From assembly GCA_965222655.1 (NCBI GenBank), contig CBDCUP010000001.1:248001-312000 (forward strand): a stretch of 64,000 nt of DNA, written 5' to 3'. This DNA is from CAUZIZ01 sp965222655 (GTDB lineage Bacteria; Acidobacteriota; UBA6911; RPQK01; JAJDTT01). Within the stretch, counting starts at the first letter, position 1. Every line of letters starts with the position of its first letter. Made by a program: the position numbers and the translations under genes. Of this stretch, positions 35,295 to 43,086 are shown piece after piece. The notes below the pieces were generated by a model. The model saw only the letters and a list, made by a program, of their open reading frames with translations, was not told where the DNA came from and did no database searches.

Positions 35295-36866
35295 CTATCG
35301 GAAGCGAATCGAGTAGAGATCCGCGTCCTTCATCTGGACCTTGAGACGTACCTTCTTGCCGGACCACTCACTCAGATCGCTTCCTTCCTTCCAGCTCACC
35401 ACGCGCTCGACCTGATCGCCGTAGATCTCGGGGCAGGCGTCCAGGCTGAAGCCCGGCACCGGCCGTGACAGCTCGTCCTGGAGTTCTACCTTGAGAAATC
35501 CGACAGCTGAAGTGGAGTAGTTCAGCACCAGCTCTTTTCCAGTAAACGTCAGCGGATTCGTGAGGAAGCTGCCCTCAGCGAAGCCGGCCTGGACCGAGGC
35601 GAACCCATCCAGTCTCAAGGTGTGGCGCCGGAGCCGACACGTAGGCAGCTCGTAGTGCTCACCCAGGTAGATGGAAAGCTCCTCCGGACCGGTCTGGAGA
35701 ATCCCCCAGGCAGTCATATTGTTTCGGTGACCCCAATTCCCCTGGTCCAGTCCGGCTCGAACGAAGCCCTCACGGAAGGTTCGTTGGAAGTGGAACCCAT
35801 CTCGACTACTGATCAAAACGGCGTCGGAGACCCCACCGAAAAGGCCCAGCCGATACGAGTCTTCCAGTGTCATGTTTCGTGCCTTCGCTCGCTCCTTGGC
35901 GCGCTCCAACCGCTTCTCGTTCCCGGAGCTTCGAAGCTCCTTCATATAGTTCTGGAAAAGTGCCTCGTCGGACTTGACCACGACTCGAGAGGGGACAAAC
36001 CGCTTGGGAAACCCGAGGTAGAAATGAGGGGCCCGGGAATAGGGCGTGATTGCGTTGGTATAGAAGTGCTCCAGGGGAGCGTCCAGATAGTCTAGCCATC
36101 GACCTTCGGTCCAGTCGACGAAGTTCTGGGAGGTGGCTGTCTTGATGGCGCGAACTCCACTGAAAGGTGTCTTCTGCGACCCGCCCGTCGGCCTTATGAA
36201 ATCTCGGTAGAACGCGACGTACTCGTTGCGTAGCGGATCCCAGAAGCCCAGATTCTGAGAATCGAAGGCCCCATCGCTGATCACGTCCTCTTTCAACAAT
36301 TTCCAGTGCAGCCCGTCGGCCGACACCAGGGCCCGCAGCGGACCTCCGGCCAGTGCCTTGTAACGCTGCTCCGGAGAAGCATCGGGATTGGAGTCCTTGA
36401 AGGGGGCGAAGTTGTGAGACCCCTTATCTACCCAGACGATGTTATTGGCTTTAGAACCCTCGTATTCGTGGATATCGAGAGACGGGCGCGTCCAGTGGAT
36501 TCCGTCGCGACTCTCGGCATAACAGGTCACCTGTTTGGCGTCCTGCTCTGCCCCGACCCCTCGATAGTACATCCGGAAGAGATCTCCGTCCGGGAAGACG
36601 GTGACGTAGGCCGAATAGTCACCTTCCCAACCCTTGTTGAAATCCATCGCCACTTCGGCGGGCCGGGGACGGTGAAGGGCCAGGCGGACATGATCCATGC
36701 GGCCGATGAGCCAGTCGTCGACGAAGAGCTCGAGACGAGAGCCTATTTCCCGGACTTCCTTCTCAGGGCTTCCAGCGGACAGGTATCCGGCATTGGGAGA
36801 CATGGCAAGAAGCAAAAGGACGGCCAAACAGAGCCATCCAGACCTCGAGTTTCCAATCTTCCGCAT
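35295..36866 (-). CDS. secreted five-bladed beta-propeller glycosidase-like protein (paralogue 1)
   Basis: An N-terminal signal peptide (WLCLAVLLLLAMSPNAGYLSAG) leads into a domain with repeated propeller-like strands: IGSRLELFVDDWLIG, DLFRMYYRG, YAESRDGIHWTRPSLDIHEY, SADGLHWKLL, SQNLGFWDPLRNEYVAFYRD and SSRDGFHFQRTFREGFVR. The blade motif (D-G-x-x-W/F) resembles GH32/GH43/GH130-type folds, but I see no certain catalytic triad. It shares the opening and the ending (GDxxERVVSWKxGSDL...MKDADLYSxRFR) with the protein at 54196-55665. A strong AAGGAGG ribosome site precedes ATG 36866. It probably acts on extracellular carbohydrate. Substrate unknown. Confidence 0.7.
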   Translation of the reverse strand: MRKIGNSRSGWLCLAVLLLLAMSPNAGYLSAGSPEKEVREIGSRLELFVDDWLIGRMDHVRLALHRPRPAEVAMDFNKGWEGDYSAYVTVFPDGDLFRMYYRGVGAEQDAKQVTCYAESRDGIHWTRPSLDIHEYEGSKANNIVWVDKGSHNFAPFKDSNPDASPEQRYKALAGGPLRALVSADGLHWKLLKEDVISDGAFDSQNLGFWDPLRNEYVAFYRDFIRPTGGSQKTPFSGVRAIKTATSQNFVDWTEGRWLDYLDAPLEHFYTNAITPYSRAPHFYLGFPKRFVPSRVVVKSDEALFQNYMKELRSSGNEKRLERAKERAKARNMTLEDSYRLGLFGGVSDAVLISSRDGFHFQRTFREGFVRAGLDQGNWGHRNNMTAWGILQTGPEELSIYLGEHYELPTCRLRRHTLRLDGFASVQAGFAEGSFLTNPLTFTGKELVLNYSTSAVGFLKVELQDELSRPVPGFSLDACPEIYGDQVERVVSWKEGSDLSEWSGKKVRLKVQMKDADLYSIRFR

Positions 36867-36966
36867 GATCGCCTCCTTCTTTCACCGTATCTGATCAGGT
36901 AATCAGTCTGGTGGCTGAGTCTTCAGAGAAAAGAACCAGCAACCTGCGACATTCAGACATTCTCGT

Positions 36967-37749
36967 TCAATCCCACCGCTCGTAGGCCAGAAATCCTCCA
37001 TCCACGACGATGGCGGTTCCGGTGACGTAGCTGCACTCGTCAGATGCCAGGAAGACGGCGACGGAAGCGACCTCCTCCGGCTTGCCCATCCGTCCCAGGG
37101 GCACCCCCTTCTCGATTCCGGTGCGCAGGGGGTCCCTTGTGAGTCTCGGTATGGCGCCTTCGGTACCCGTCATGCCGGGGGCAATCGCGTTGACGATGAT
37201 TTTGAAGGGACTCAGCTCCACCGCCATCGCTCGTGTCAGTCCCAGCACGCCGTGTTTGGATGCGCTGTAGTTGGGAGATATCTTCTCGGCACCGAAACTG
37301 GTGATCGATCCGATATTGATCATCCGTCCTTCAATCTTCCGCTCGACCATGTACCGTCCCACTGCCTGCCCACAAATGAAAAGACTGGTCAGATTGATAT
37401 CGATGACCTTGCGCCAGGCCTCCAGGTCCAGCTCCAGGAAGGGCGCGAACAGATGAGGATGGTGCACTCCCGTGACCCCGGCGTTGTTGACCAACACATC
37501 GATCCGGTTGTATCTGTCGTCGCAAGCACTTACCAAGGCTTCCACCCGTGATGGGTCGGTGACGTCGGTCGAAACCGCGATCGCCTCTCCACCGGCGGCG
37601 TTGATCTCGTCCCGGGTCCGCTCTGCACTCTGTTCCTGGATCTCCGCCACCACGACCTTGGCACCTTCTGCCCCAAAGCGCAGAGAGATAGCCCTGCCGA
37701 TGCCGGTTCCGCCGCCGGTAACGACCGCTACCTTATCCGCCAATCGCAT
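36967..37749 (-). CDS. short-chain dehydrogenase/reductase
   Basis: Classical SDR of about 260 residues. VAVVTGGGTGIGRAISLRFG is the NAD(P) loop, DVLVNNAGVTG the NNAG motif, INIGSITSFGAEKISPNYSASKHG gives catalytic Ser, Tyr and Lys, and the APGMTGTEGAI and YVTGTAIVVDGGF segments follow. Resembles 3-oxoacyl-ACP reductase/glucose dehydrogenase-like members, so the substrate is open. ATG 37749 was chosen because CAGGGA lies nine bases upstream; an in-frame TTG at 37773 is the alternative. It lies 54 bases after the zinc-ribbon gene on the same strand. Confidence 0.88.
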   Translation of the reverse strand: MRLADKVAVVTGGGTGIGRAISLRFGAEGAKVVVAEIQEQSAERTRDEINAAGGEAIAVSTDVTDPSRVEALVSACDDRYNRIDVLVNNAGVTGVHHPHLFAPFLELDLEAWRKVIDINLTSLFICGQAVGRYMVERKIEGRMINIGSITSFGAEKISPNYSASKHGVLGLTRAMAVELSPFKIIVNAIAPGMTGTEGAIPRLTRDPLRTGIEKGVPLGRMGKPEEVASVAVFLASDECSYVTGTAIVVDGGFLAYERWD

Positions 37750-37803
37750 GGGTCTGTTTCCCTGGTGGTTCAATTCAGCACTGGAACACTGGGCAGGTGA
37801 TCG

Positions 37804-38175
37804 TCATTCGGGTGGGTCGGACGAGGCTTCCTCTTCCACTTCACTCAACAGCTCCCTGGCGGCTGCCTCATCCTCCTGGCGCACTTTGATCCTAACGGGC
37901 GACTTGGGTGAAAGACCCACGCCGAAGACTCCAAGCTGCCCCTCTCCCTCGACGATGTAGAGGATGTCCGACCCATCTAGAACCGACTTGGCTACCGCTA
38001 CCAGGCCCGGATTCCCGGTATCCAGGACGGTGACCAGCTCGACATCTTCAGTACTTTCCGCTTTCCTGCCCGAGTCATCTACCTCCCCGCCCGCGTCCTC
38101 AACCAAGGGAATCTGGCATTGGGGACACTCGTCGAAACCGGCACGATAGTCATATCCACATTCCGGACAATACAC
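37804..38175 (-). CDS. zinc-ribbon protein with DUF2007-like domain
   Basis: A small 123-residue protein. The N-terminus MYCPECGYDYRAGFDECPQC forms a CxxC-x11-CxxC zinc ribbon. After an acidic linker, residues 50-115 (VELVTVLDTGNPGLVAVAKSVLDGSDILYIVEGEG...VRIKVRQEDEAAARELL) resemble the DUF2007 putative signal-transducing domain. Its job is unknown. It lies 17 bases downstream of lon on the same strand, so it is probably co-transcribed with the protease. Confidence 0.75.
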   Translation of the reverse strand: MYCPECGYDYRAGFDECPQCQIPLVEDAGGEVDDSGRKAESTEDVELVTVLDTGNPGLVAVAKSVLDGSDILYIVEGEGQLGVFGVGLSPKSPVRIKVRQEDEAAARELLSEVEEEASSDPPE

Positions 38176-38192
38176 GTCTTCACCCTTTCTGC

Positions 38193-40607
38193 TTAGTGCT
38201 CTGCAAAAGCAGCTCGGTAGACCTCCTCATAGCGGGTAGCGAAGTGAACTTCCAAACCCTGCTTTAAATAGTCTGGGAGTTCTTCGAAGCCCTTCCGGTT
38301 ACCTTCCGGAAAAATCAAACTGGTACAACCGATACGGCGTGCAGCAACAACCTTCTCCTTGACTCCTCCAATCGGCAAGACCCTTCCCGTCAGGGTAAGC
38401 TCTCCGGTCATCGCCATTCCTTTCCTGACCGGCTTTCCAGTGATCATCGAGATCAGCGCAGTCGCCATGGTAACCCCAGCCGAAGGCCCATCTTTAGGGG
38501 TTGCTCCAGCGGGCACGTGGAGATGGACGAAGTGCTCGTCGAAAAAATCGGCCCTGGCGCCATAGCTCTCAAGCTGAGCCATGACGTAAGAATAGGCGAT
38601 CTCCGCACTCTCTACCATCACCTCGCCCAACTGTCCAGTCTGTTTGAAGCCTTTCCTTTTGCTGGACACGGCGGTGGATTCGATTTGCAGCGTTGCTCCT
38701 CCCAGACTGGTCCAGGCCAGCCCGGTGACGATTCCGGGACGATTTTCGAAGATCTCGTCGCTGGTGTATACCGGTTTCCCCAAGTAGCTTTCGACATCCA
38801 GCTTGCCGATGATGACCCGCTCTTCGCCGTTTCGGGACAGTTTGAGAGCCAGCCGCCGTAGGATCTTCTTGATCGAGTTCTCGAGACCCCGTACTCCCGC
38901 TTCCCGGGCGTAATCTTCGATGATTCGGACCAGTGCTGACTTGCGGATCGTCAGCTGCTTCTTGGTCATGCCGTGGCTCTTGATCGACTTGGGGATCAGA
39001 TAGCGACGCGCAATTTCCAGTTTCTCTTCCAGAATGTAGCCGGAGAGCCGGATTATCTCCATTCGATCGAGTAGAGGGGTGGGAATCGTGTCCAGCTGAT
39101 TGGCTGTGGTCACGAACAAAACATGGGAAAGATCGAAGGGTACATCCAGGTAGTGGTCCCGAAAACTTCCATTCTGCTCCGGGTCCAGGACCTCCAGCAG
39201 CGCTGAAGCGGGATCTCCTTGAAAAGACACCCCGATCTTGTCGATCTCATCCAACATGATCACGGGGTTGGAGGTACCGGCGGTTTTGATTGCCTGGAGA
39301 AACTTGCCCGGCAGCGCTCCGATGTAGGTACGTCGGTGTCCTTTGATTTCGGCCTCGTCTCGCATTCCACCCAAAGAAAAGCGATAGAAGTGACGGCCGA
39401 TGGCACGGGCAATGCTTCTTCCCACCGAAGTCTTACCCACACCGGGAGGCCCCACCAGGCAGAGGATGGAACCGGACACATCACCCTTCAACCGACCCAC
39501 GGCAATGAACTCCAGAATGCGTTCTTTCACATCCTTCAGCCCATAGTGGTCACGGTCCAATATCCGGCGTGCCCGTTCCAGGTCGAATGAATCCTGGCTG
39601 TACTTTCCCCAAGGCAGGATTGTGAGCCAATCCAGATAGTTCCGGGTGACGGTGTACTCTGGAGAGCTGGGATCCAGAAGCTGCAGCTTTTCCAGCTCTT
39701 CACCGATCGTGTCCTCGGCCTCTTTGTTGGGCTTGAGTCCCCGTAGCCGACGACTGAACTTTTCGATTTCGGTTTCCTTCCCTTCCTTTTCCAGGCCCAG
39801 CTCCTTTTTGATGGACTTGAGCTGCTCCTTCAGAAAGAACTCCCGCTGCTGGCCCGAGATGCGTTCTTCGATCCGCTTGGTGATCTTGTTCTGCAGTTTG
39901 GAGAGCTCGACCTCTTTCTTCAGCAGAACCAGAACCCGGTCGATTCTGCGTCGTACATCGAAGGTCTCGAGAATCTGCTGGAGTTCTTCCCCCTCAGCCG
40001 TCGTCAGATTCGCCGCGAAATCGGCAAGCCTCCCCGGATCATCCAAGGTAGATCGGCTCAGAAAGAGCCGAATCGCTTCAGACTGGAGAGGATTCAGCTT
40101 CATGAGATCCTTGAGGGTGGAGATAATGGCCATCGAATAGGCTTTGAGCTCTGGATTCACGGAGAGCTCGGTGGCCTCGTGGTATTCCACCTGAGCTAAT
40201 AGCCCTTCTGGAGTTACGCTGACCTCGCGGATACGGAACCGTTCCACACAGTTGACCAGAATCTGGACGAAGTCTTCGTCGCCCGGCATTGCTTTGAGGA
40301 TCTTGGCGGCGACTCCTACCCGGTAGAGGTTCTCAGGTGTGTCCTCACCTTCGAGATCGCGCACCAGGACCAGGCCCAGCGCCTTCGCCGAAGAATCCAG
40401 CGCCTGCTGCACCACAGCCAGCTGGGGTCCGGCCACCAGCATGGGCACTGGAATGCCCGGGAAGAAGGGATGAGGCCGTAGCGCCAGAATCGGAAGATCG
40501 GAGGGAAGAACCTCGGAGACCAGAACCAGACCCGAACGTTCCTCGGCACTGACCGCTCCAGCTATCTCGTCCAGGGTGTCGTCAATCTCGTGTCTTTGAT
40601 CGGACAT
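38193..40607 (-). CDS. lon: ATP-dependent protease La (Lon)
   Basis: Cytoplasmic AAA+ serine protease for damaged and regulatory proteins. The N-terminal LON substrate domain (LPSDLPILALRPHPFFPGIPVPML) and a coiled-coil are followed by Walker A (GPPGVGKTSVGRSIARA), GGMRDEAEIKGHRRTYIG, Walker B (VIMLDEIDKIG) and the protease domain with PKDGPSAGVTMATAL (catalytic Ser) and GGVKEKVVAARR (catalytic Lys). Lon is about 800 residues. ATG 40607 (MSDQRHEID) is preferred; a TTG 60 bases upstream is possible. It shares a divergent intergenic region of about 260 bases with the membrane peptidase gene. Confidence 0.96.
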   Translation of the reverse strand: MSDQRHEIDDTLDEIAGAVSAEERSGLVLVSEVLPSDLPILALRPHPFFPGIPVPMLVAGPQLAVVQQALDSSAKALGLVLVRDLEGEDTPENLYRVGVAAKILKAMPGDEDFVQILVNCVERFRIREVSVTPEGLLAQVEYHEATELSVNPELKAYSMAIISTLKDLMKLNPLQSEAIRLFLSRSTLDDPGRLADFAANLTTAEGEELQQILETFDVRRRIDRVLVLLKKEVELSKLQNKITKRIEERISGQQREFFLKEQLKSIKKELGLEKEGKETEIEKFSRRLRGLKPNKEAEDTIGEELEKLQLLDPSSPEYTVTRNYLDWLTILPWGKYSQDSFDLERARRILDRDHYGLKDVKERILEFIAVGRLKGDVSGSILCLVGPPGVGKTSVGRSIARAIGRHFYRFSLGGMRDEAEIKGHRRTYIGALPGKFLQAIKTAGTSNPVIMLDEIDKIGVSFQGDPASALLEVLDPEQNGSFRDHYLDVPFDLSHVLFVTTANQLDTIPTPLLDRMEIIRLSGYILEEKLEIARRYLIPKSIKSHGMTKKQLTIRKSALVRIIEDYAREAGVRGLENSIKKILRRLALKLSRNGEERVIIGKLDVESYLGKPVYTSDEIFENRPGIVTGLAWTSLGGATLQIESTAVSSKRKGFKQTGQLGEVMVESAEIAYSYVMAQLESYGARADFFDEHFVHLHVPAGATPKDGPSAGVTMATALISMITGKPVRKGMAMTGELTLTGRVLPIGGVKEKVVAARRIGCTSLIFPEGNRKGFEELPDYLKQGLEVHFATRYEEVYRAAFAEH

Positions 40608-40868
40608 CAATGATTTCCCAAAGAAGAAGACCTCGGCCAGAGTCCATTCCTGGTTTACCGGCTCCAAGACGGATTCGATATTCTATGCTACCAACGCACC
40701 CACAAGTGAGGAAGCTCCGACGCAATGAAGTACTCTTATACACATTCAGATTCCCGGCGTCTCCTAGCTGCTCCGACAAAGCGGGAACCTGCAAGACGGT
40801 TCTGTCGTCTTGATAGAGTAGGACTGTCACCTATCAGACCTGATGCAGTCCCTATAAGAGGAGGCAAA

Positions 40869-41561
40869 ATGTTTTTCGATCCGCTGTATCTAATCATCAT
40901 GGTACCGGGTTTGCTTCTGTCGCTGTGGGCCAGCTGGTGGACCAAATCCAGCTTCAAGAAATACTCTCAGGTGCGCTCCGCACGGGGAATAACCGGTGCC
41001 CAGGCAGCTGATCGACTGCTGGCAGGCGCCGGAATCGGCGATGTCGAAATAGTTCCAACCTCGGGGTTTCTCTCCGACCATTACAATCCTGTCACCAAGA
41101 AGCTAGCACTCTCCGAAGGGGTATTTCAATCCACCTCCGTCGCTGCTATCGGTATCGCCTGCCATGAGGCGGGTCACGCTATTCAACATGCTGGCCAATA
41201 CTCTCCCTTGTGGGTGCGTTCGGCTTTGGTCCCCACCGCCAGCATCGGGTCCAACATCGGCTACATCGGCATGTTGATCGGCCTATTGATGCAGTCCCAG
41301 GGGTTGGTGCTTGCAGGAGCCGTGCTCTTTTCCACGGTACTCCTGTTTCAGATAGTGACACTGCCGGTGGAATTTGACGCATCCGCTCGAGCCAAGAGCT
41401 TGGCGCTGGAATACGGGATTATCAGCAGCAATGAACGCCAGGGCATGGACCGGGTGCTGAACGCGGCCGCGATGACCTATGTCGCCGCAGTAGTGTCAAC
41501 GCTCATGACACTGATCTACTTCCTGGTCCGCTCAGGTCTACTGGGTGGAGGAGATGACTAG
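40869..41561 (+). CDS. membrane zinc metallopeptidase (YugP-like)
   Basis: A 230-residue integral membrane peptidase. A first hydrophobic segment (PLYLIIMVPGLLLSLWASWW) precedes the zinc site HEAGHAIQH in GIACHEAGHAIQHAGQYSPL, and three further hydrophobic segments follow (IGSNIGYIGMLIGLLM, LVLAGAVLFSTVLLFQIV, VAAVVSTLMTLIYFLV). The third zinc ligand is likely the Glu/Asp in PVEFDASARAKSLAL. ATG 40869 has an ideal GAGGAGG site seven to eight bases upstream, which rules out the longer frame from 40725. A role in membrane protein quality control fits its neighbour lon but is an inference. Confidence 0.87.
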   Translation: MFFDPLYLIIMVPGLLLSLWASWWTKSSFKKYSQVRSARGITGAQAADRLLAGAGIGDVEIVPTSGFLSDHYNPVTKKLALSEGVFQSTSVAAIGIACHEAGHAIQHAGQYSPLWVRSALVPTASIGSNIGYIGMLIGLLMQSQGLVLAGAVLFSTVLLFQIVTLPVEFDASARAKSLALEYGIISSNERQGMDRVLNAAAMTYVAAVVSTLMTLIYFLVRSGLLGGGDD

Positions 41562-41619
41562 TGCAGCTCGCCATAACTTTTGAGCCAGGGCTGACAAGTA
41601 GTTAAAGAGGAACGGACGA

Positions 41620-42336
41620 GTGGGGCAGCGTCAACTGATTTCAAAGCTGCATGCTGCTGTCCGTCCCTTTTTGCAAGCGCTACGCGGTCATCCGTGGAGA
41701 GTCCGCCTCCTCTTTCGAGCGCAGCTCCCACCGCAGCGACGTCCACAATACGACACTACAACCGTAGCGCTGCGTTATGCGCTGGACAAGTGGGCGGCCA
41801 ACCGGAAGACGGCTCTGGAATTGGGGGTCGGCGAGGCAGCGCTACTGAGTATCTATCTAGCTCGCACTCATGGCCTCCGAGTAGACGGCATCGACATTTC
41901 GCCGACTCGTGTCGGCCTGTCGCAAGATGTCATAAACGTCAACCAGGCCTCGGTCCGCGTGTGGGAAAGCGACCTTTTCGGCAGCGTCGATGGTAAGTAT
42001 GACCTGATCTTCTTTAATCCACCCTATGTTCCAACGGCCGTAGGCCGCGATCTCGACCTCACGAAACGTGGAGGTTTCGACTCCAGTAGAGTCTGGGATG
42101 GAGGCCCTGATGGAACCGATGTCATTCGCTCATTCCTCGTCGAGGCGCCTGCCCACTTGACCGACAATGGGGTCGTCCTGGTGGGCGCTCAGGCGTTCTA
42201 TATCTCTCGGGAGAAGATGAGTCGCCTTGCGGAGGGAAACGGGCTCCGAGTTCTTTCGGTCGAGAAGCGGCTTGCCAATCCGAGCCTGGTCTGGGTCCTT
42301 GAGGTGACAGAGGCCCCGAGCGGCAAAAGCCAGTAG
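41620..42336 (+). CDS. class I SAM-dependent methyltransferase, HemK/RsmC-like small domain
   Basis: The Rossmann methyltransferase fold shows TALELGVGEAALLSIYLA (motif I, although the usual GxGxG reads GVGEA), GIDISPTRVGLSQ (acidic loop), and YDLIFFNPPYVPT, where NPPY is the motif of N-methyltransferases acting on glutamine or nucleobases. A GTG start at 41620 follows AGAGGAACGG. The target (release factor, ribosomal protein or nucleic acid) cannot be told. It is 58 bases after the peptidase gene. Confidence 0.78.
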   Translation: MGQRQLISKLHAAVRPFLQALRGHPWRVRLLFRAQLPPQRRPQYDTTTVALRYALDKWAANRKTALELGVGEAALLSIYLARTHGLRVDGIDISPTRVGLSQDVINVNQASVRVWESDLFGSVDGKYDLIFFNPPYVPTAVGRDLDLTKRGGFDSSRVWDGGPDGTDVIRSFLVEAPAHLTDNGVVLVGAQAFYISREKMSRLAEGNGLRVLSVEKRLANPSLVWVLEVTEAPSGKSQ

Positions 42337-42393
42337 ACCTTTTGTACAAGTTGATGACGGTCCCAGCTGGGCCTGAAGTAGACAGGAGCATCG

Positions 42394-42948
42394 ATGAAAC
42401 GACACCCCCAGATCCTGAACCGCGCCCACACGGCGCTGCTGGTCGTGGACGCCCAGACCAAACTCAATGCGGTCGTCCGGAACGGGCAGCAAGTGGTGGA
42501 AGGGATCGTCAAACTGGTCAAGGGTTTTCGAGTTCTGAACCTGCCGGTCTTCTCTACCGAGCAGTATCCACAGGGGTTGGGCCCAACCGATCCTAGCATC
42601 ACAGAGGTTCTCGATTCGGCGCCCTTTCAGAAGATGAGCTTCAGCTGCAGCACCGTTGACGACCTCACATCGCAGCTTCATCAGAATAACGTCAAGCAGG
42701 TCCTGCTGGTAGGGACAGAGGCCCATGTCTGTGTCCAGCAGACGGCCCTGGACCTACTCGCGGAGAATTTCCAGGTGCAGGTCGGTGTTGACGTGGTCTC
42801 CTCCAGGAAAGAACTGGACTACCGAACTGCGCTGGAGCGCATGTCCAAGGCAGGAGTGATCTTGACCACCGTCGAGGCGGCTCTTTTCGAGCTCTTGGAA
42901 GTTTCAGGTACCAGCGAGTTCAAGGAAATCGCCAGGCTGATCAAGTAG
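42394..42948 (+). CDS. isochorismatase-like cysteine hydrolase
   Basis: 184-residue hydrolase of the isochorismatase superfamily. TALLVVDAQTKL provides the catalytic Asp, PFQKMSFSC the Lys, and VLLVGTEAHVCVQQTALDLL the nucleophilic Cys after the cis-peptide. FSTEQYPQGLGPT matches YcaC-like members. The start ATG 42394 has AGGAG seven bases upstream. The substrate is unknown; many members act on amides or nicotinamide-like compounds. Confidence 0.87.
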   Translation: MKRHPQILNRAHTALLVVDAQTKLNAVVRNGQQVVEGIVKLVKGFRVLNLPVFSTEQYPQGLGPTDPSITEVLDSAPFQKMSFSCSTVDDLTSQLHQNNVKQVLLVGTEAHVCVQQTALDLLAENFQVQVGVDVVSSRKELDYRTALERMSKAGVILTTVEAALFELLEVSGTSEFKEIARLIK

Positions 42949-43086
42949 ATACCCAGGATCCGGGTCCGCGCCCATACCCATGCCTCGGTCGGAAGGGGCG
43001 AGAAAAGTGAGAAGATTGCCTTTCCGACCCGACCTGTATACCCAGGATGCACAGATCTACGCCGATACTATAGAATCTATTCCCTC